From Arabidopsis thaliana (taxonomy: Eukaryota; Streptophyta; Magnoliopsida; Brassicales; Brassicaceae): a stretch of DNA of 64,000 nt. A program made the position numbers and the translations under genes. The notes beneath the pieces are model-generated. The model searched no databases. It was not told the origin of the DNA and saw only the letters and a list, made by a program, of their open reading frames with translations. This document shows positions 21,610-34,736 of the stretch, piece by piece (the first letter of the stretch is position 1; every line of letters begins with the position of its first letter). Location: assembly GCF_000001735.4 (NCBI RefSeq), contig NC_003075.7, positions 13,331,001 to 13,395,000 of the forward strand, given 5' to 3'.

Positions 21610-24228
21610 ACTCGGTAACAGTGTGCAGTCAAAGGCTAGTGCGTCGTCGTTTTAACTTCAGTTTAACATGTTTACATGTCCTTCAAATAACTTAGAATAC
21701 AATTTATGAAAGATCCTACAAAAATATTATAACTTTTGTATAAAAAAAAATTACCACCAAAATCCTAAAATTCTAGCTGGAATTTCCACATATAACTTAA
21801 TTAGTTGTTTGTGTCATTAATAGAGTTTCGAAACTCTTCCTAAAACCGAAAATAGAAGAGAATCTGTTAATTGGTAGTGGTAACCATTGAAACTTGCACA
21901 AGTGTGGATCAAGTTGGATATTAAGTTACTTGAATTAGTGAAACTGCTGAGCTGAGATTTTCCATATTTTGCTGTCCATTGGTTTTTAATAATGTTAGTC
22001 TCCATGGAGAATTAGTTAATTGGTATATGATTATACTTATATGGGTTATAGCGTGAAAAAAAGAAACATCTACTTTAAGCAACAGCAGAAAGCATTAAAG
22101 AATAGATAACCCCAATTTCCGAGAGGAACGTTAGGAGAAAGTTTTTGAAAATTTACAAAACTTTCTGTTAGTAGATGCTTAATTTCATCAGTGTTTTCCA
22201 AGCAATTTTGAATTAAGGATTAATAAAATTGTTATGTATATTATGAAATAATGAAGATATTTCGCTATCTCTAGAGTCTAAAGAGATTAGCAGTTGGTGC
22301 CTTGGTGGTTGACAAAAGAAAAGAAGAAGAGATTAGCAGTTGCGTTTAACATTGGTTTTATCTAGAAAGATGAACTGATGGTTACATATAAAACTAGTCG
22401 TTGTCTGTCAGTGTCCACTAAAGACTATTTTCTTCTTTTGATATACATTTCTAAATATACAACAATATCATTTCTCCGAGGTTTGTGAATTGTTTAGGTA
22501 TAAAATAGTTTTCTACAATAACTTTTGCTATCGGGTGCAAAGACATTCTACCATAGAACGAGTTTAGTATAGTGTCATTTCGTAGATTCTTTATTCGGAT
22601 TGGTTTTTCAATATCAACAAAATTCTGGTTCATTTTCTTCCCTCCTATAAACGAAGGTAAAAAGAATGAAGAAAAAAGAAAAGAAAGAATATTTTGTTAA
22701 TGCATTATCTAACGTGTTAATGTGTCACTTTCATTTTTCTTAATCGTTTGTTGAAAACTTTTTGCAGTTGATTTCAGGAAAACGGAACACACATATATAT
22801 ATATATATGTCTTTTATTTTCAATACGGACCAAATCCATCATTTGCTAATCAGTGAGAAAACTAAATCGTGGTCTACTAGTTTATATAAATTGAAAAAAG
22901 AATCATAAATAATATGTCACATATCCAACCTAAAGATTTATGTCTATACATGTAAAAATGTAAATGAGCATATTCCCAAATTTCCCACAAGTATATAGCA
23001 CTACCTACACTCACGCTTCTTCAAAGTGAAGGCGATGGTGGAAAAAAGCGTAGACGATGACTTGATAAGATTGACTGAAGAAAAGAAAAAAAGTTATCAT
23101 AAGTCAAAAAGCATGTCGTTAGAGTTTGACGAGATCCCATGCATGATTATATTGTCGGATACAATTGTTTGAACAATACGGTTGGAAAAATCTACCGTAA
23201 TATGAAGACTTGAATGACATAACTAAAGATTGTACCTTGCAAGCCAGCAATGTGTTAATGATATGAGTAAGGGTGCAGAGGCTGCGGCTGGTGGCTACTG
23301 GCTAGTGATAAGCAATTTACGATGTAATGACAGATATATCATAGGAGACTAGGAGTTATATATGGTATATATAGAATCTAAAATAACATATTTATCAATT
23401 TACTATATTAAGTTTTATGGTTCCAAACTCAAAACTAATTGTTTATGAGTAGATTTGGTTTATATACTGTATATTACTCATATTCTATTTCCACTTTTAA
23501 TGTGGGATTTCTCATAAACTATATACAGTTATATTTTTAATTAATGAAATAACAATAATACAGATTTAAATGTAGCCTTAACTATTTTTATGAAATTTAA
23601 ATGAAATTTAATTTAAAAGATTGCATTCAGAATACAAAACTGTAATATTCTGTAAAATATTGATAGGTACTACTTACAACATAGGAAACATATTTAAAGA
23701 TATGTTATATAAACTAAAAATAGTTTAAAATATCAATATATATATATATATATATATATATTACGAAAAGAAGAATTAAAACAGACTACACACATAATAA
23801 AATTTTAATAGTAACACTTACAAACATATCCAATAATATTAAATAAAATTAATTCATTATGATCTTTATGTTATTTCTATATACTCAAACCAAAAAAAAA
23901 GAAGTAAATGATTCAAAATCCAATCATAATTATTTTTCAAATTCATTAAAATACAAGAAATTTCATATTAAAAAAATAGATATTTCTTTCAAAGATTTAT
24001 ATTCAAATTATAAATATATACTAAAACGCTAAAAAATTAAGTACATGCTATAATCTTTTCCATTATTTTTCTAACAAAAGAAAGTTATATATGGGCTAAA
24101 CTTAGAAGGAAAGCCCAAGAGGCCAAGACTATATAAAGATTCATGACCCGAGTTTAAGATCCGATTTCAGAATTTGGGACTAAAGGAGGACAACGACAAG
24201 CGCCGGGAAAAAATCGAGAGCGACAACA
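21610..24228. other. long AT-rich intergenic region between divergent GAMT1 and CSN6B
   Basis: About 2.6 kb of very AT-rich DNA. It contains (TA)n microsatellites near 22794-22808 and 23737-23762 and numerous A/T tracts. The two short ORFs (21817-22005, 22451-22633) have no domain. The last ~170 bp are the CSN6B promoter and leader. No transposon ends recognised. Confidence 0.5.
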
Positions 24229-26326
24229 ATGGCGCCTTCTTCGTCGAGCGGTCTCACGTTCAAGCTACATCCTCTGGTGATGCTTAACATATCCGATCAC
24301 TTCACTAGGGTTAAAACTCAGCTTAATCCTCCCGCCGCTTCTTGCGCCACCGGGAATGGCTCCAACAACGCCGACGCGATGTTACTGCAAAACCCTAGGG
24401 TTTATGGCTGCGTCATCGGTCTCCAGAGAGGTCGTACGGTTGAGATCTTCAACAGTTTCGAGCTGATATTCGATCCTGCTCTTGATACTCTCGACAGATC
24501 CTTCCTCGAGAAGAAGCAAGAACTCTGTAAGTTTACTTACACTCGCTCACTTTTGTTGTCGATTGTTTGATACTCTTGCTAATTTGTGAGTTTTGTTATT
24601 TTTTAGATAAGAAGGTGTTCCCTGACTTCTACGTATTGGGATGGTATTCTACGGGAAGTGACGCTACCGAATCTGATATGCATATCCACAAAGCTGTGAG
24701 TAGTGTAGCTTTAATGTTTAATATAAATTTAATTGAATTTAGGATTCTCATTGTACTGATTTGTTGAGGTTTTCATCTACAGCTGATGGACATTAATGAA
24801 TCTCCTGTGTATGTTCTTTTAAATCCTGCTATCAATCATGCACAGAAGGATCTTCCTGTGACTATCTACGAAAGCGGTAAAAATTGGTTATTTGCATCAC
24901 TGATTGTCTTATTGTTTTATAGATTATAATCTTGCTAATCCTGTCTTTTTGATTGTTTTCAAAATTTGAAGAATTTCATGTCATTGATGGAATTCCTCAG
25001 TCGATTTTCGTGCATACCAGCTACACAATTGAGGTATGTGTTTAGGCCACTTGATCTGTAATCTATCTATGTGATATGAGAGTGGACTTTCAATAACATT
25101 GCAATGATTGTAAACGCGTGCAGACAGTTGAAGCTGAAAGAATATCTGTTGATCATGTTGCACATCTTAAGCCATCTGATGGAGGCTCAGCTGCGACTCA
25201 GTGTAAGCTTTATTATCACTTCATATTTATCATAATCTGTTCTTTCTTTTTCATCTGCATGGAATTTTAGGTTGATTCCTCGATTTTGTGCAGTGGCTGC
25301 TCATCTTACTGGAATACATAGTGCCATCAAGATGCTTAATAGCAGAATCAGAGTGCTATACCAGCATATTGTCGCTATGCAGAAAGGTATATTCTTGCTC
25401 AAGTCCCCACTCTCGGTCCCTCTTCAATTTGTTAATCAAGCTTTTGTGACCTGTCCCTTGATCTTAGAATATTTCTATGTGTTTTCCTACGGGGAAGAAA
25501 GAATTAAAAGGGTGTTAGAAGATGATTTTGAGCAAGAGTAATGTGGTACTAATGACTTATGTGATTCTGCATCTAGGTGATAAACCTTGTGAGAACTCAG
25601 TTCTGAGACAAGTATCTAGTCTGCTCAGAAGTTTGCCTGCCGCAGAATCAGAGAAGTTCAATGAAAATTTCTTGATGGTAAGTAGTACCTTACCTTTTTC
25701 TAGCAATGTTGGTTAAATAAAGTGGCCTTCGAATCTCTTAAATTCTTAATGTAGCTTGTTGTTGTGAATGATATCTTTATAAATATGATGTTCTCTTCTT
25801 TTGCAGGAGTACAACGACAAATTGCTGATGTCTTACCTAGCAATGATCACGAATTGTACCAGGTATGTGCTCGACACGCTATTCCATTTAACTATTTGAA
25901 TAAAAGAATGATGGACATGCATGCAAATCTTTTGCTTGATACAATGCAATGTTTTACGATACCAAGACAGATGAAATCACCAGTACTTGGTTGAGGCTGA
26001 CATTGAGATAGTTTGTTTTATTTAGATTAAGAACTAAATCTAGGACCTTGCTCAATTATCCTTGTTATAATTAAGATACTGAGCCTGTAGTAGCTAAGGG
26101 AATATAAGCTTCTTTTTAAAAAAAAAATCTAATCTTGTGCTACACCTTGACCAATCCATATGTCAATTTCATTCCAACGAAATGTCCTGAAAGAATCCTT
26201 TGTATATTTGATCTCTTACTCTCCTTTTTCCCCCCAAAATGCAGCAACATGAACGAGGTGGTTGACAAATTCAACACTGCATACGACAAACACAGCCGAA
26301 GAGGTGGTAGGACTGCGTTCATGTAA
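24229..26326 (+). CDS. CSN6B: COP9 signalosome subunit 6 (CSN6B)
   Basis: Nine exons: 24229-24526, 24607-24695, 24783-24876, 24972-25033, 25124-25202, 25294-25386, 25577-25677, 25807-25862, 26245-26326. The sum is 954 nt, giving 317 aa. An MPN domain spans about residues 10-145 (TFKLHPLVMLNISDHFTR, GCVIGLQRGRTVEIFNSFEL, FYVLGWYSTGSD). The HxHx10D zinc-ligand set of active JAMM enzymes is absent, as expected for CSN6, which is a structural partner of CSN5. The C-terminal half (AAHLTGIHSAIKMLNSRI and on) forms the helical bundle of the complex. The COP9 signalosome removes NEDD8 from cullins and controls photomorphogenesis. I recall At4g26430 as CSN6B, with CSN6A at At5g56280. Confidence 0.96.
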
Positions 26327-26595
26327 AGATTAGTTTCAATGTAAAAAAACCTTTTCTTTCTTTTGGTGGTCTGGTCCCTAAGTGAAAATTTAGAACTCTT
26401 TTAAGGCATTTCACTTTTCGGAACCAAACAAACAGCTAGGAAGCTTTTCTTCTGTTTAAGCTTTGTCTAGACAGAAGCTAAGTTTAGGCCTAACTAAATT
26501 TTGCGACAAGACTGTAAAAACAAAACAGCTTTTACCTTCTCTCAATTTTTCATTTATTCAAAAATTTGAGCAATCAGTGAACAAAGAGATTTGTT

Positions 26596-28550
26596 TCATA
26601 TCTGTCGTAATCTACTCAACATCTCTCTGCATATCAATGAGCTCGCTGACAAATCAAGTCCCTGTTGTGGTGACACTGGTTCCACCTTCGGCTGTGCTGC
26701 TAACTGCAACATTAGGCCAGTTGGATCCCCAATGTCAGGCGCCTGCAGGCTGGTAAGCTTCTCTTGCCCAATAGTTAGACCAGGCATTGAAAGATCAGAA
26801 AGCTCAGATTGGCCTATGTAAACGGAGAAACCTGTAGGATGCCTCAGGTGTGACTGGAAGTCAAATAGAGATGAGTTGGCTGTGGCCAGTCCCTCAGATC
26901 TACTGTGTGGCATTGGATAGTGCACATTGTGGTTGTGGGTCTGAGTCGCTAAACTGCCTTGGAGAGTCCCTGAACTGCCTGCACCGACGTGGCTGCTGTT
27001 GCGTGCTGCTGGTACAACGTGGGTGTGCTTGCCTATATAAGTTGTTAGTACGCTCTTGAAGTCATCAGAGGCTCTCTCTACATGCTTCGTTACGGTACAT
27101 CCATTAGCTGTGCATTTATAGTAGCTCCTGAAAACATAGAAAACTGATTTTATTAAATTCAACAAAGGGATAGCAGCAGAACAGAGCATTTGGATACAAG
27201 AACCTTGGATTCGGGTTTCCTTTAACGACTTTTTGCCCATACTTGCGCCAGCGATAACCATCATCGAGGATGTCAATGTCACTTGTGGTCTGCACCACAA
27301 CTCTTGGCTCACGGCTGGCTCTGGTTGATCCACTCGTTTCTGTTGCATAAGCTTCTAGTTTCCTGATACGGGAATGCCATCAGAGCTCAGAAGTCAGAAC
27401 GTCTTGTCTTTCTAAGTATTATAATGGTTACTAGAGCAACTTTTTATACCTTCTCTTTGATTCGGACTCTTCTACCTCTCCATCGTAAGTCAGGGAAACA
27501 CTCATGTGGGACGTGCGATCATCTTCGTTTTCATCTCTATATAAGGCATCAGCTGCTGCATCACCATACCCGAACTGATGAGTCCCGTTTTGAACCTGCA
27601 TTGATCCTGAATGGCTTCCGTATTCGAGCTCTGCAGATACAGGTGATGTCCATTCTATGTTCTCATTGGTTCCAGCAAAACCTTCGTATTCGGTTGCATC
27701 TATTTGCATGTCTTGGCCAGTACCGGATGATCCAATCCCTGACCGGCGGTTAGGTGGAGGTTTGCTGTGTATATGATCTCCTGTGTATATGATCTCTATA
27801 ATATGACCTTCCCGAGACCGTTCAACCTTCTTCTTGGCCTCACAATTCGGGTGCGTGCACTTGTAATAGCTCCGCGGATACTCACTTCCTTTAACTAGCT
27901 TTTGTCCATATTTTCTCCAGTTGTATCCATCATCTGCAGGTGCACAACAAGCCATCGAGTCTCCTAAACCGCCGAGCTGTCTTTCTTCATAGTCTTGGGA
28001 ATCATCGGGTTCTAAAGCGATGTTAGTAGGATCAAGGCCACTTCCTGAAATGGTTTGGAAGGCTAAGGATGTGGTAATGTCGTCAAATAACTCAGCTTTA
28101 GCCTTATCAGAAGGTACTGATGAGAGCTTCCCGGTTGTTGGAGATAGCTGAGCTTACAAATGATAAGAGATTTTAGAGCACTGATTCACGAAAGAGAGAG
28201 ACCATAATGAAATGTTGAAAAGAAAAAGTTACCAAAGGGTTTGAGAGGAAAACAGGAGACTCTAACAGAGTTGCAGGACTAAGACCAGGAGAAGAGATGG
28301 TTAAAGATTTCGACTGAAGAATATCCTCAGTGTTTAACCACGGTGCATTAAACCCGGATCTCGCAGCAATCCTTTCACGAAGAGCTCCTCGTGAACTTTC
28401 TTGAAAGGTGGTTTGCAAAGAATCCTCATTCTTGATGTAATTTAAAGAAAACTCTCTACCAAGTTCCGCTTTCGATCTCTTCCTGTGGTTAGTAGTACTA
28501 CAGTCGAACCATTCTCCCATTACAGCAGCTTTATTATCAATACCAGCCAT
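26596..28550 (-). CDS. WRKY34: group I WRKY transcription factor WRKY34
   Basis: Four exons: 28550-28233, 28147-27450, 27362-27204, 27127-26596, summing to 1707 nt and 568 aa. There are two WRKY domains with intact WRKYGQK at about residues 183 and 377, each followed by a C2H2 zinc finger ([15 protein letters not shown] then [21 protein letters not shown] then HTHVVP). The intron inside the second domain falls at the conserved PR-site of group I members. Near residues 86-112 Ser-Pro sites cluster ([16 protein letters not shown] and LSPTTG), the usual MAPK docking and phosphorylation region. Known work places WRKY34 in male gametophyte development under MPK3/MPK6, with WRKY2 as partner; that part is recalled. 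It binds W-boxes (TTGACC/T). It is convergent with CSN6B, with 269 bp between stops. Confidence 0.96.
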
Positions 28551-31500
28551 TGCAAACCCAAGTTTCAGCTTTAACTTGGGCTCAAGCTGAAACGTGATTA
28601 GGTGTTACATATATGACACAGAGCAGTTAACATGGAACTAAAATCTTAAAAAATTATTGTAATTAAAATGGAAACAGAGCAGTTTTTTTTATATGCAATA
28701 AGTCTTTTGATGGAGATACAAGAGTGATTAATACCTTATAACAATGAAGATAAAAGAGTGCTTAATACCTGATTTACTAATATACATGCAATAAGTGACA
28801 CCCATCAGACTTTTTATTTCGCCGTTTAGACAGTAAGAGAGATCGAAACATCGAAACATGGACTTGTCTATGTCTCTCTGTTTTTATGGGTTGATCACAC
28901 AAAATGATCAATATAATAAATCTTCTGTAGTAGAAATCTCTTGCTCTTGCTCTCTCTCTCTCTCGTTCTTGATTATCGTTTACCCTCAACACAATGAAAA
29001 TGTATATCGGCAGAAAAACTACAAGAGATTTACACAGCTTGGTTAGATAAAATTTCTCCTTAACTCTCTAACAAACAAAAAAGTTTCAATTTGTTTTCTC
29101 CAATTGTGTTAATTAATCAGTTCCACAAAAATCACCAACAGTTTAACTATTTTTAGAAATAGAGTTTTGTGCAAAACAACCTTCAACTTTATAAACGTTT
29201 TCAAATTATTTTTTATTTTTATTTTTTTGGTAAAAGTAGACAGTGCTGTGCCCAATGACGTAAATGTTGAAGTTACAAAAATAGATGATTTTGAAGATAT
29301 TTTTACACAAAACCCTTAGAAATATACATTATACTTTCTTTTCTCTAAACAGACACCTATAAGATATGAAATACCATTTATTTGTGTTTAGTCTTCTTAT
29401 GTATATGGTAAGCTATATCTTTCATATAGTCTAATCAGTGCATGTCCATCAATAATACCATGCATGAGCCTTCCTCCAACTATTCACAACAGGAGCTGAA
29501 TATTAAACTGGCAAATTGATGTTCTACCATATATACCTATTATATCACAACCAGCATAGTCTATAGTGGTTTTACTATAGCTAATGTAATTAGTACTAAT
29601 TAAAGCTAGTTGTTAGAAAAACATGAGCAAAAAATCTAATTTGCAAACTATATTTAGTATATAAGTGATTAAGTTACAATAATCAATTAATAGAAATACT
29701 TTTTTCAATAATATTCCAACCACAGAAAAAACCAATTTCTATCATTTTGGCAGATAAACTTGGTTTCGCTAGTTTGTTAAACGAACTAGCAGTATAGCTT
29801 ATTTGTTTTTGTTTATATATAGAAGAAACTCAAGCCAGTTGGGTTACCTATCTTGTTTATGAATTTTCGTTAATGTTTGCAATATTTCTGATTTTTTGTG
29901 AAAGACTAAATTGTAGAATTGTATCCACATTTTATTCTTTCCGTTCATGTCGTAGATTTTTAGTTTATGTTTCGGTCAACAAGTCGTGGAGTTAAAATAT
30001 ACTATACAATAAACTGAAAGTTCAAATGGAATGGGGTTCACCAACTTTTTAATTTACTTATTCTTGTGGTCACTTTCTTTCAAAATGTACTAAATAATTT
30101 TATATATTCTCATAATGTCTAAATATAAACAATAAATATGAATATGAAAATAAACATAAATATGAAAATAATTTTTCTTTTATAAAAGAATTAATAAACT
30201 AACGATAAGTGATTATAAAAAATATATGTCTTTGGAAACCAAACAAAATAGTTTAGGCTTCAATCCCATTAAATTCTCATCTAAAATTGATGCATGTAGC
30301 ATGTAGATATGATCATGACAAAACGATGATTTACAAATTTTTATTTTTCATTTGTTCGTCATAAATATTTGATCGTTTATGATAATATTATTATTAGACA
30401 TGACTGATTGTTATTGCACAAATAATTTACATTGTATATAGAATTTGCATCGCATTTTTATTTGCGTATCAATGGCTGACACTGAGATTTATGAGGCCAC
30501 AAACAATTTCGGTTTTGGGGGCTTCATGATCTATATATAAATTTTTTTTACCGTTTGGGCCTCAAAAGCTATACATACTACTTGTTAAAATTTGGGATCC
30601 AACACCGATGTTCCACTAGGATATGATCAGTTACGGATTATTTATTGTAACTCTTGACAATATTGCACAAAAAATTTCTTGATTGTAAACATTCGGGTTG
30701 CAACGTCAGACCATCTCACTTTCTATCCTCAAAATAAAACATTTCCAACATGCCATTTTTAAAATTCTAATCTCATAAGCATGATATTATTTGGACATGA
30801 AGTGTATACAGTTATAGTGTACAAGCAGGAGAGTAGAAGTCACGCGTCTTACAGATGAACTTAGTGCTAGTTTACCAAAGAAGCTGACGTGGCGTTTTCA
30901 TGCTTTCCGTCTTTGTGCTAATAATATATGGTAGAAAAAACTTTTGAGACGCAAATAAAAATGCGAAAACCCCAAAATCGTAATCAGCAGCGATCGAGAT
31001 TTTCGCCGCTGAAATCTGGAGACTGATTATTACAAACTTGTTCGTCGTGTTCTTCATCGGAGAGACACTAGATCGGAAAATTTAACCTCGATTTGATTGC
31101 CGTTGCCGTAACATTTGACTGTTGTTTTGTGGTGGGGAATTCTAGGGTTCTTGTTTGATGAAGAAGAACTGAAGTGAAAATGACCATTAAAATCTCCCAT
31201 GAGATGATTGTGTCCGTTCATTCTTCGAAATCGGACAACGGAATCGAATGATCGTCATATTCTGTAAGAGAGAAGGTTAGATCTTCACCGAATCTGGAAC
31301 TCGAGATCCATCGTTTTGTTCGATTTTCTATTCTTTCGCACAAGGATTGGTCTGAGAAGAACAAGTTCAAGTTAGAAGCTGTTGTGTTCTGTCCGGTGAA
31401 ACTTATTTGAGCTGCTGCAAAAACTTCAAAAGTTGTTACTTTTTCTGAAATAACTTAAGCTTCTTGGTATTTTGAGACTAAATGGTTTCACTACTCTTGT

Positions 31501-31555
31501 GAATTCCTGGAAATCAGAACTGTTATTAGTTTTTTTTGTATATTTAGGGACAAAG
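28551..31555. other. long intergenic region between divergent WRKY34 and the HAPLESS 8-like gene
   Basis: About 3 kb. The left part is the WRKY34 leader and promoter, with a (CT)n run at about 28950-28973. The middle is AT-rich without recognisable genes. From about 30950 sequence composition changes to the long leader of the plus-strand gene, ending in an intron acceptor (tatttag) at about 31548. The ORF at 30872-31057 is not convincing. Confidence 0.5.
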
Positions 31556-33920
31556 ATGCATGCTAGGCAACGCAATGTTGGGAATGGGTACAGATCTGGT
31601 TCTATTGGGATGGGTATGTCTGGTTCTAGAATTTCTCCTGAGCGTCCTATGAGAGGACATGGGTTCTATGGTTCTGAACACCAACACCGTGGCTTTAACC
31701 GTGGATATGGACGTGGAAGGGGACGCTCTAAATCATACCACAATCAGCTGCCTCCGCCTCTGCCTCCTCCACCGGTGCAGCGTAGAAGCAGTGGCGGTGA
31801 CGTTTTCATGGAGGCAGGTCGTCTAGCAACAGAGTACTTGGTTTCTCAAGGTGTTCTACCACAAACTGTGCTTTCCAGTAAATGGCAGAATGGTAATTTT
31901 AGGAAGCAAGCTGGAGAGTTTCAGAGTTCCAGGTCTCAAGAAGAAGCCCGAATGGATGTTTCAGCTCCAGCTGCAGAGAAAAGGAGGTATATTGATGGCT
32001 ATAGCTCAGCTGGATCCAGGAATAGCTTGAAAGGAAGGAGATCCCACCGTTATGACTCGGATTTTGGGAGGAGCGGATCTTGGTCAGAGAGAAGTAAAGC
32101 TTTTGAGACTGAGACTGGTGACGACTCTGTGTCTGGGCATCAAGAAGAGCAGCCGCTTGCTGAAGATATTGCTAGCTCGGTTCAGCGGTCAGCCTCTGGT
32201 GAATTTATGAGAAAATGTGAAGGAGCAGGTGATTCCGAGTCTGTGTTGGACAAGTACAATCTCCAGGATGAGGCACAGTCTAAGACAGGTTCCTCGAGTG
32301 CCGGGAAAGATATAGTACAGGATTGTGAAATCTCTAAAGTATCCGAAGGCTCTTCTAGCTTGAGTGCTGGATCAGGAGAGATGAAAGGTAGGTCTGGTGG
32401 TAATGGTGGAGAGGATGAGAACCAGACTGCTATCGAAGATGGATCTATCCATCAACGTTGTGAAGATGCATCTATTGATCAACAGTGTGGGGCTGATGAA
32501 TCATTCACCAAGAGTGGTATTGATTTGGCAACGCTGTGTAAATTTGAGAAGGTGCCTACGAGGACACGCTCTTCTCTGACTGCAAAAGGCCCAAAGCTTT
32601 ATTTGAGTCATAATATCAAGGATACCTCTCATAATTCTGGACTTGAAGAAGAAGATCAAACCGAAAATCGATGTGAGACTCGAGGCCAATCATCTGGAAA
32701 GGCCGATAGTACTGGTGATGAAAATGACCAAGTTGAAGATTTTGCTCTTGTTCAATATATTGAGAACAGTAAATGTCATAGGTCTAATTCTTTTCCCAGT
32801 AGCATTCTCAGGGATAACAGTGAGAAAGAATCAGGATTAGAATTGCCTAATCTGCACAGATCACATTCGGTGGGGAAAGTAGGTGAGAAAAGGCCTGGTG
32901 AAGGCAGTGACTTGGAGGAGGGATCAAAAAGACAGAGAGATTGGGTGGCAGTTTCTGAAGCTAATGAACGCTTCAACATGTTTAAAACAAGCGGAAACCA
33001 ATGCGATCCGGAAGAAGAAGGAAAGACAAGCTCGTTCAACAAAAGACTGATTGACGGTGCTGCTGGAAAAAGGGTCAGCCATGAAAGTCTGGTTAATAAC
33101 TCTACATACAATAGGACACACACTGGCAGAACAGGTCCAGGGTATGCTGAAGAACATCAGCTGTTTCCTGCTTCGTTTAAGATGTGTGACCTAAATCTAG
33201 GGGGAGCGTCGGATGTGAATGATGGGATAAAGGAATCTCGTCAAGCTGTTGATTTTGATCTCTCAATCAGCAGTTCTAGTAAGTCTCTCGAGTTTGGTAC
33301 GAGTACTCGGATGAGCAATGGTAAAGAGATAGAAGTGATTAATTTGGATGATGATCAAGAAGTGGTAAAGTCCAGCAATGATCCAGGAAGAAAGTACGGC
33401 CAAGTCCTACTCTTAACACTTATATATACACACACCTATTACATTTTGGCTAATGGGTTTTCATATCTAACAGGCAAGAAGCTGCTCCATATATGGGCAT
33501 CGATGACGTCCCAGACTACAATGAAAGACTCATGATGGTAGAGTATCTTGATTCCTTTACTCCAATAAACCAGGGAACCAGTAGTGTCCCACAGAATAAC
33601 AACACAGTTAGCCTTCAAGACCGAGAGGTACCTACTCTACTTGTCAAGTTTTATGTCACATAGAATGTTTGTTGTTGCTAACAGATCCTGAAAACGTCTC
33701 AGGGAGCTATTGGAAATGACCAAGTACCAAATAATACAGACGATGATTCGATCTTCATGTCACTCGGAGAAATACCATTGAGTAAGACCAATATCAAATT
33801 CTTTCTCTTTTCTATTTTAGCTTCTTAAAGAGCTGAGATTCATTATGTCTTTGCAATTGTGCAGCATTCTTGCAAGCTTGGGACCAACCTCCAGCTCGAG
33901 GCTACGAGAAGCCTTTCTGA
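31556..33920 (+). CDS. HAPLESS 8-like nuclear/unknown protein
   Basis: Four exons: 31556-33393, 33474-33627, 33703-33781, 33865-33920, summing to 2127 nt and 708 aa. The N-terminus is Gly/Arg-rich (RGFNRGYGRGRGRSKSYH) followed by a proline run ([12 protein letters not shown]), which suggests RNA binding or phase separation. The body is Ser/Glu/Asp-rich and largely disordered. Near the C-terminus is a conserved segment KEIEVINLDDDQE that resembles a SUMO-interacting core (VINL followed by acids). The ending is PLTFLQAWDQPPARGYEKPF. I recall the chromosome 5 paralogue as HAPLESS 8, which affects pollen transmission; the biochemical function is unknown. The ATG at 31556 directly follows a 5' UTR intron, so the frame upstream to 31472 is not coding. 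Confidence 0.82.
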
Positions 33921-34736
33921 TTCTCTTTTTTTTTGTTATGTTTCTTCAGTCTGTGTAATGAGTGTGTAGTAGCCCAATTTCGTTTGTGCTAATCTCAATC
34001 CTCTCAGATGATGTAAGAATGTGACTTGTGGTGTTTTATGGTTGTATGTACCCTTTGTAATTCTCTGTTTATTCTCACACTGTCCCCATGTTTTAGGTCA
34101 GTTCAACAATTTTCTGAAATTGTAATAACCAAAATGATAATTATTAACGGTATATATATGTCGTGTCCAATCTCACGGTCAAAAATGAAGAAGGTGATGC
34201 TGAGAGGTCAGGCGATTCCGACACGTGTTATATTCCAACCACCCACACGTAATTTTCAAAAAGGAACAAAATTGATCATGAGGGAAAAAAGAATAAACTT
34301 TTTCCCACAAAGAAACTTTCCACATTGAACGAGAGAATTATAGATCTGCGAATCCGATCATTGGATTAGGGTTTTCACTTTTCACCCTCCTTTTTCCATC
34401 TCTCTGCTGTATACCCTTCCTTTCTCCAAAAAGACCAAAACTTTGCGATTCAATTCGAAATCTGTGTTCTTCCATTGAGCTGGATTTTCATTTTTGGAAT
34501 CATTTCTTCTCTTCTTTGATCCGATAGATGGTGGCATGGTAGGAAATTTTAGACCTTTATATTTCTATTTAACCGTCAAGGAACCAATGAATTTGTATAG
34601 CTTGTTGAGTTGACTTTTTGATTGTGTATGATCGAATTTGGGATCCTCATTTCGGGTTTTGGGTTATTGATCTGAGCTCCTGTTACTTCTGAAACCGATG
34701 TGAATTTGGTGGGGGATAGATTTTTTTGTGGAGTCA
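33921..34736. other. intergenic spacer before WIP1
   Basis: About 800 bp with the 3' UTR of the HAPLESS 8-like gene and the promoter and leader of WIP1 (TC-rich from about 34370). The ORF at 34026-34328 has no domain. Confidence 0.5.

Noticed and set aside
23737-23762. (TA)n tract, also at 22794-22808 and 39283-39302
   Set aside because: Plain microsatellites; not CRISPR or transposon ends.
34728-34736. Upstream extension of WIP1 from 34728
   Set aside because: That codon is GTG; the first ATG at 34737 gives the known 489-residue protein.
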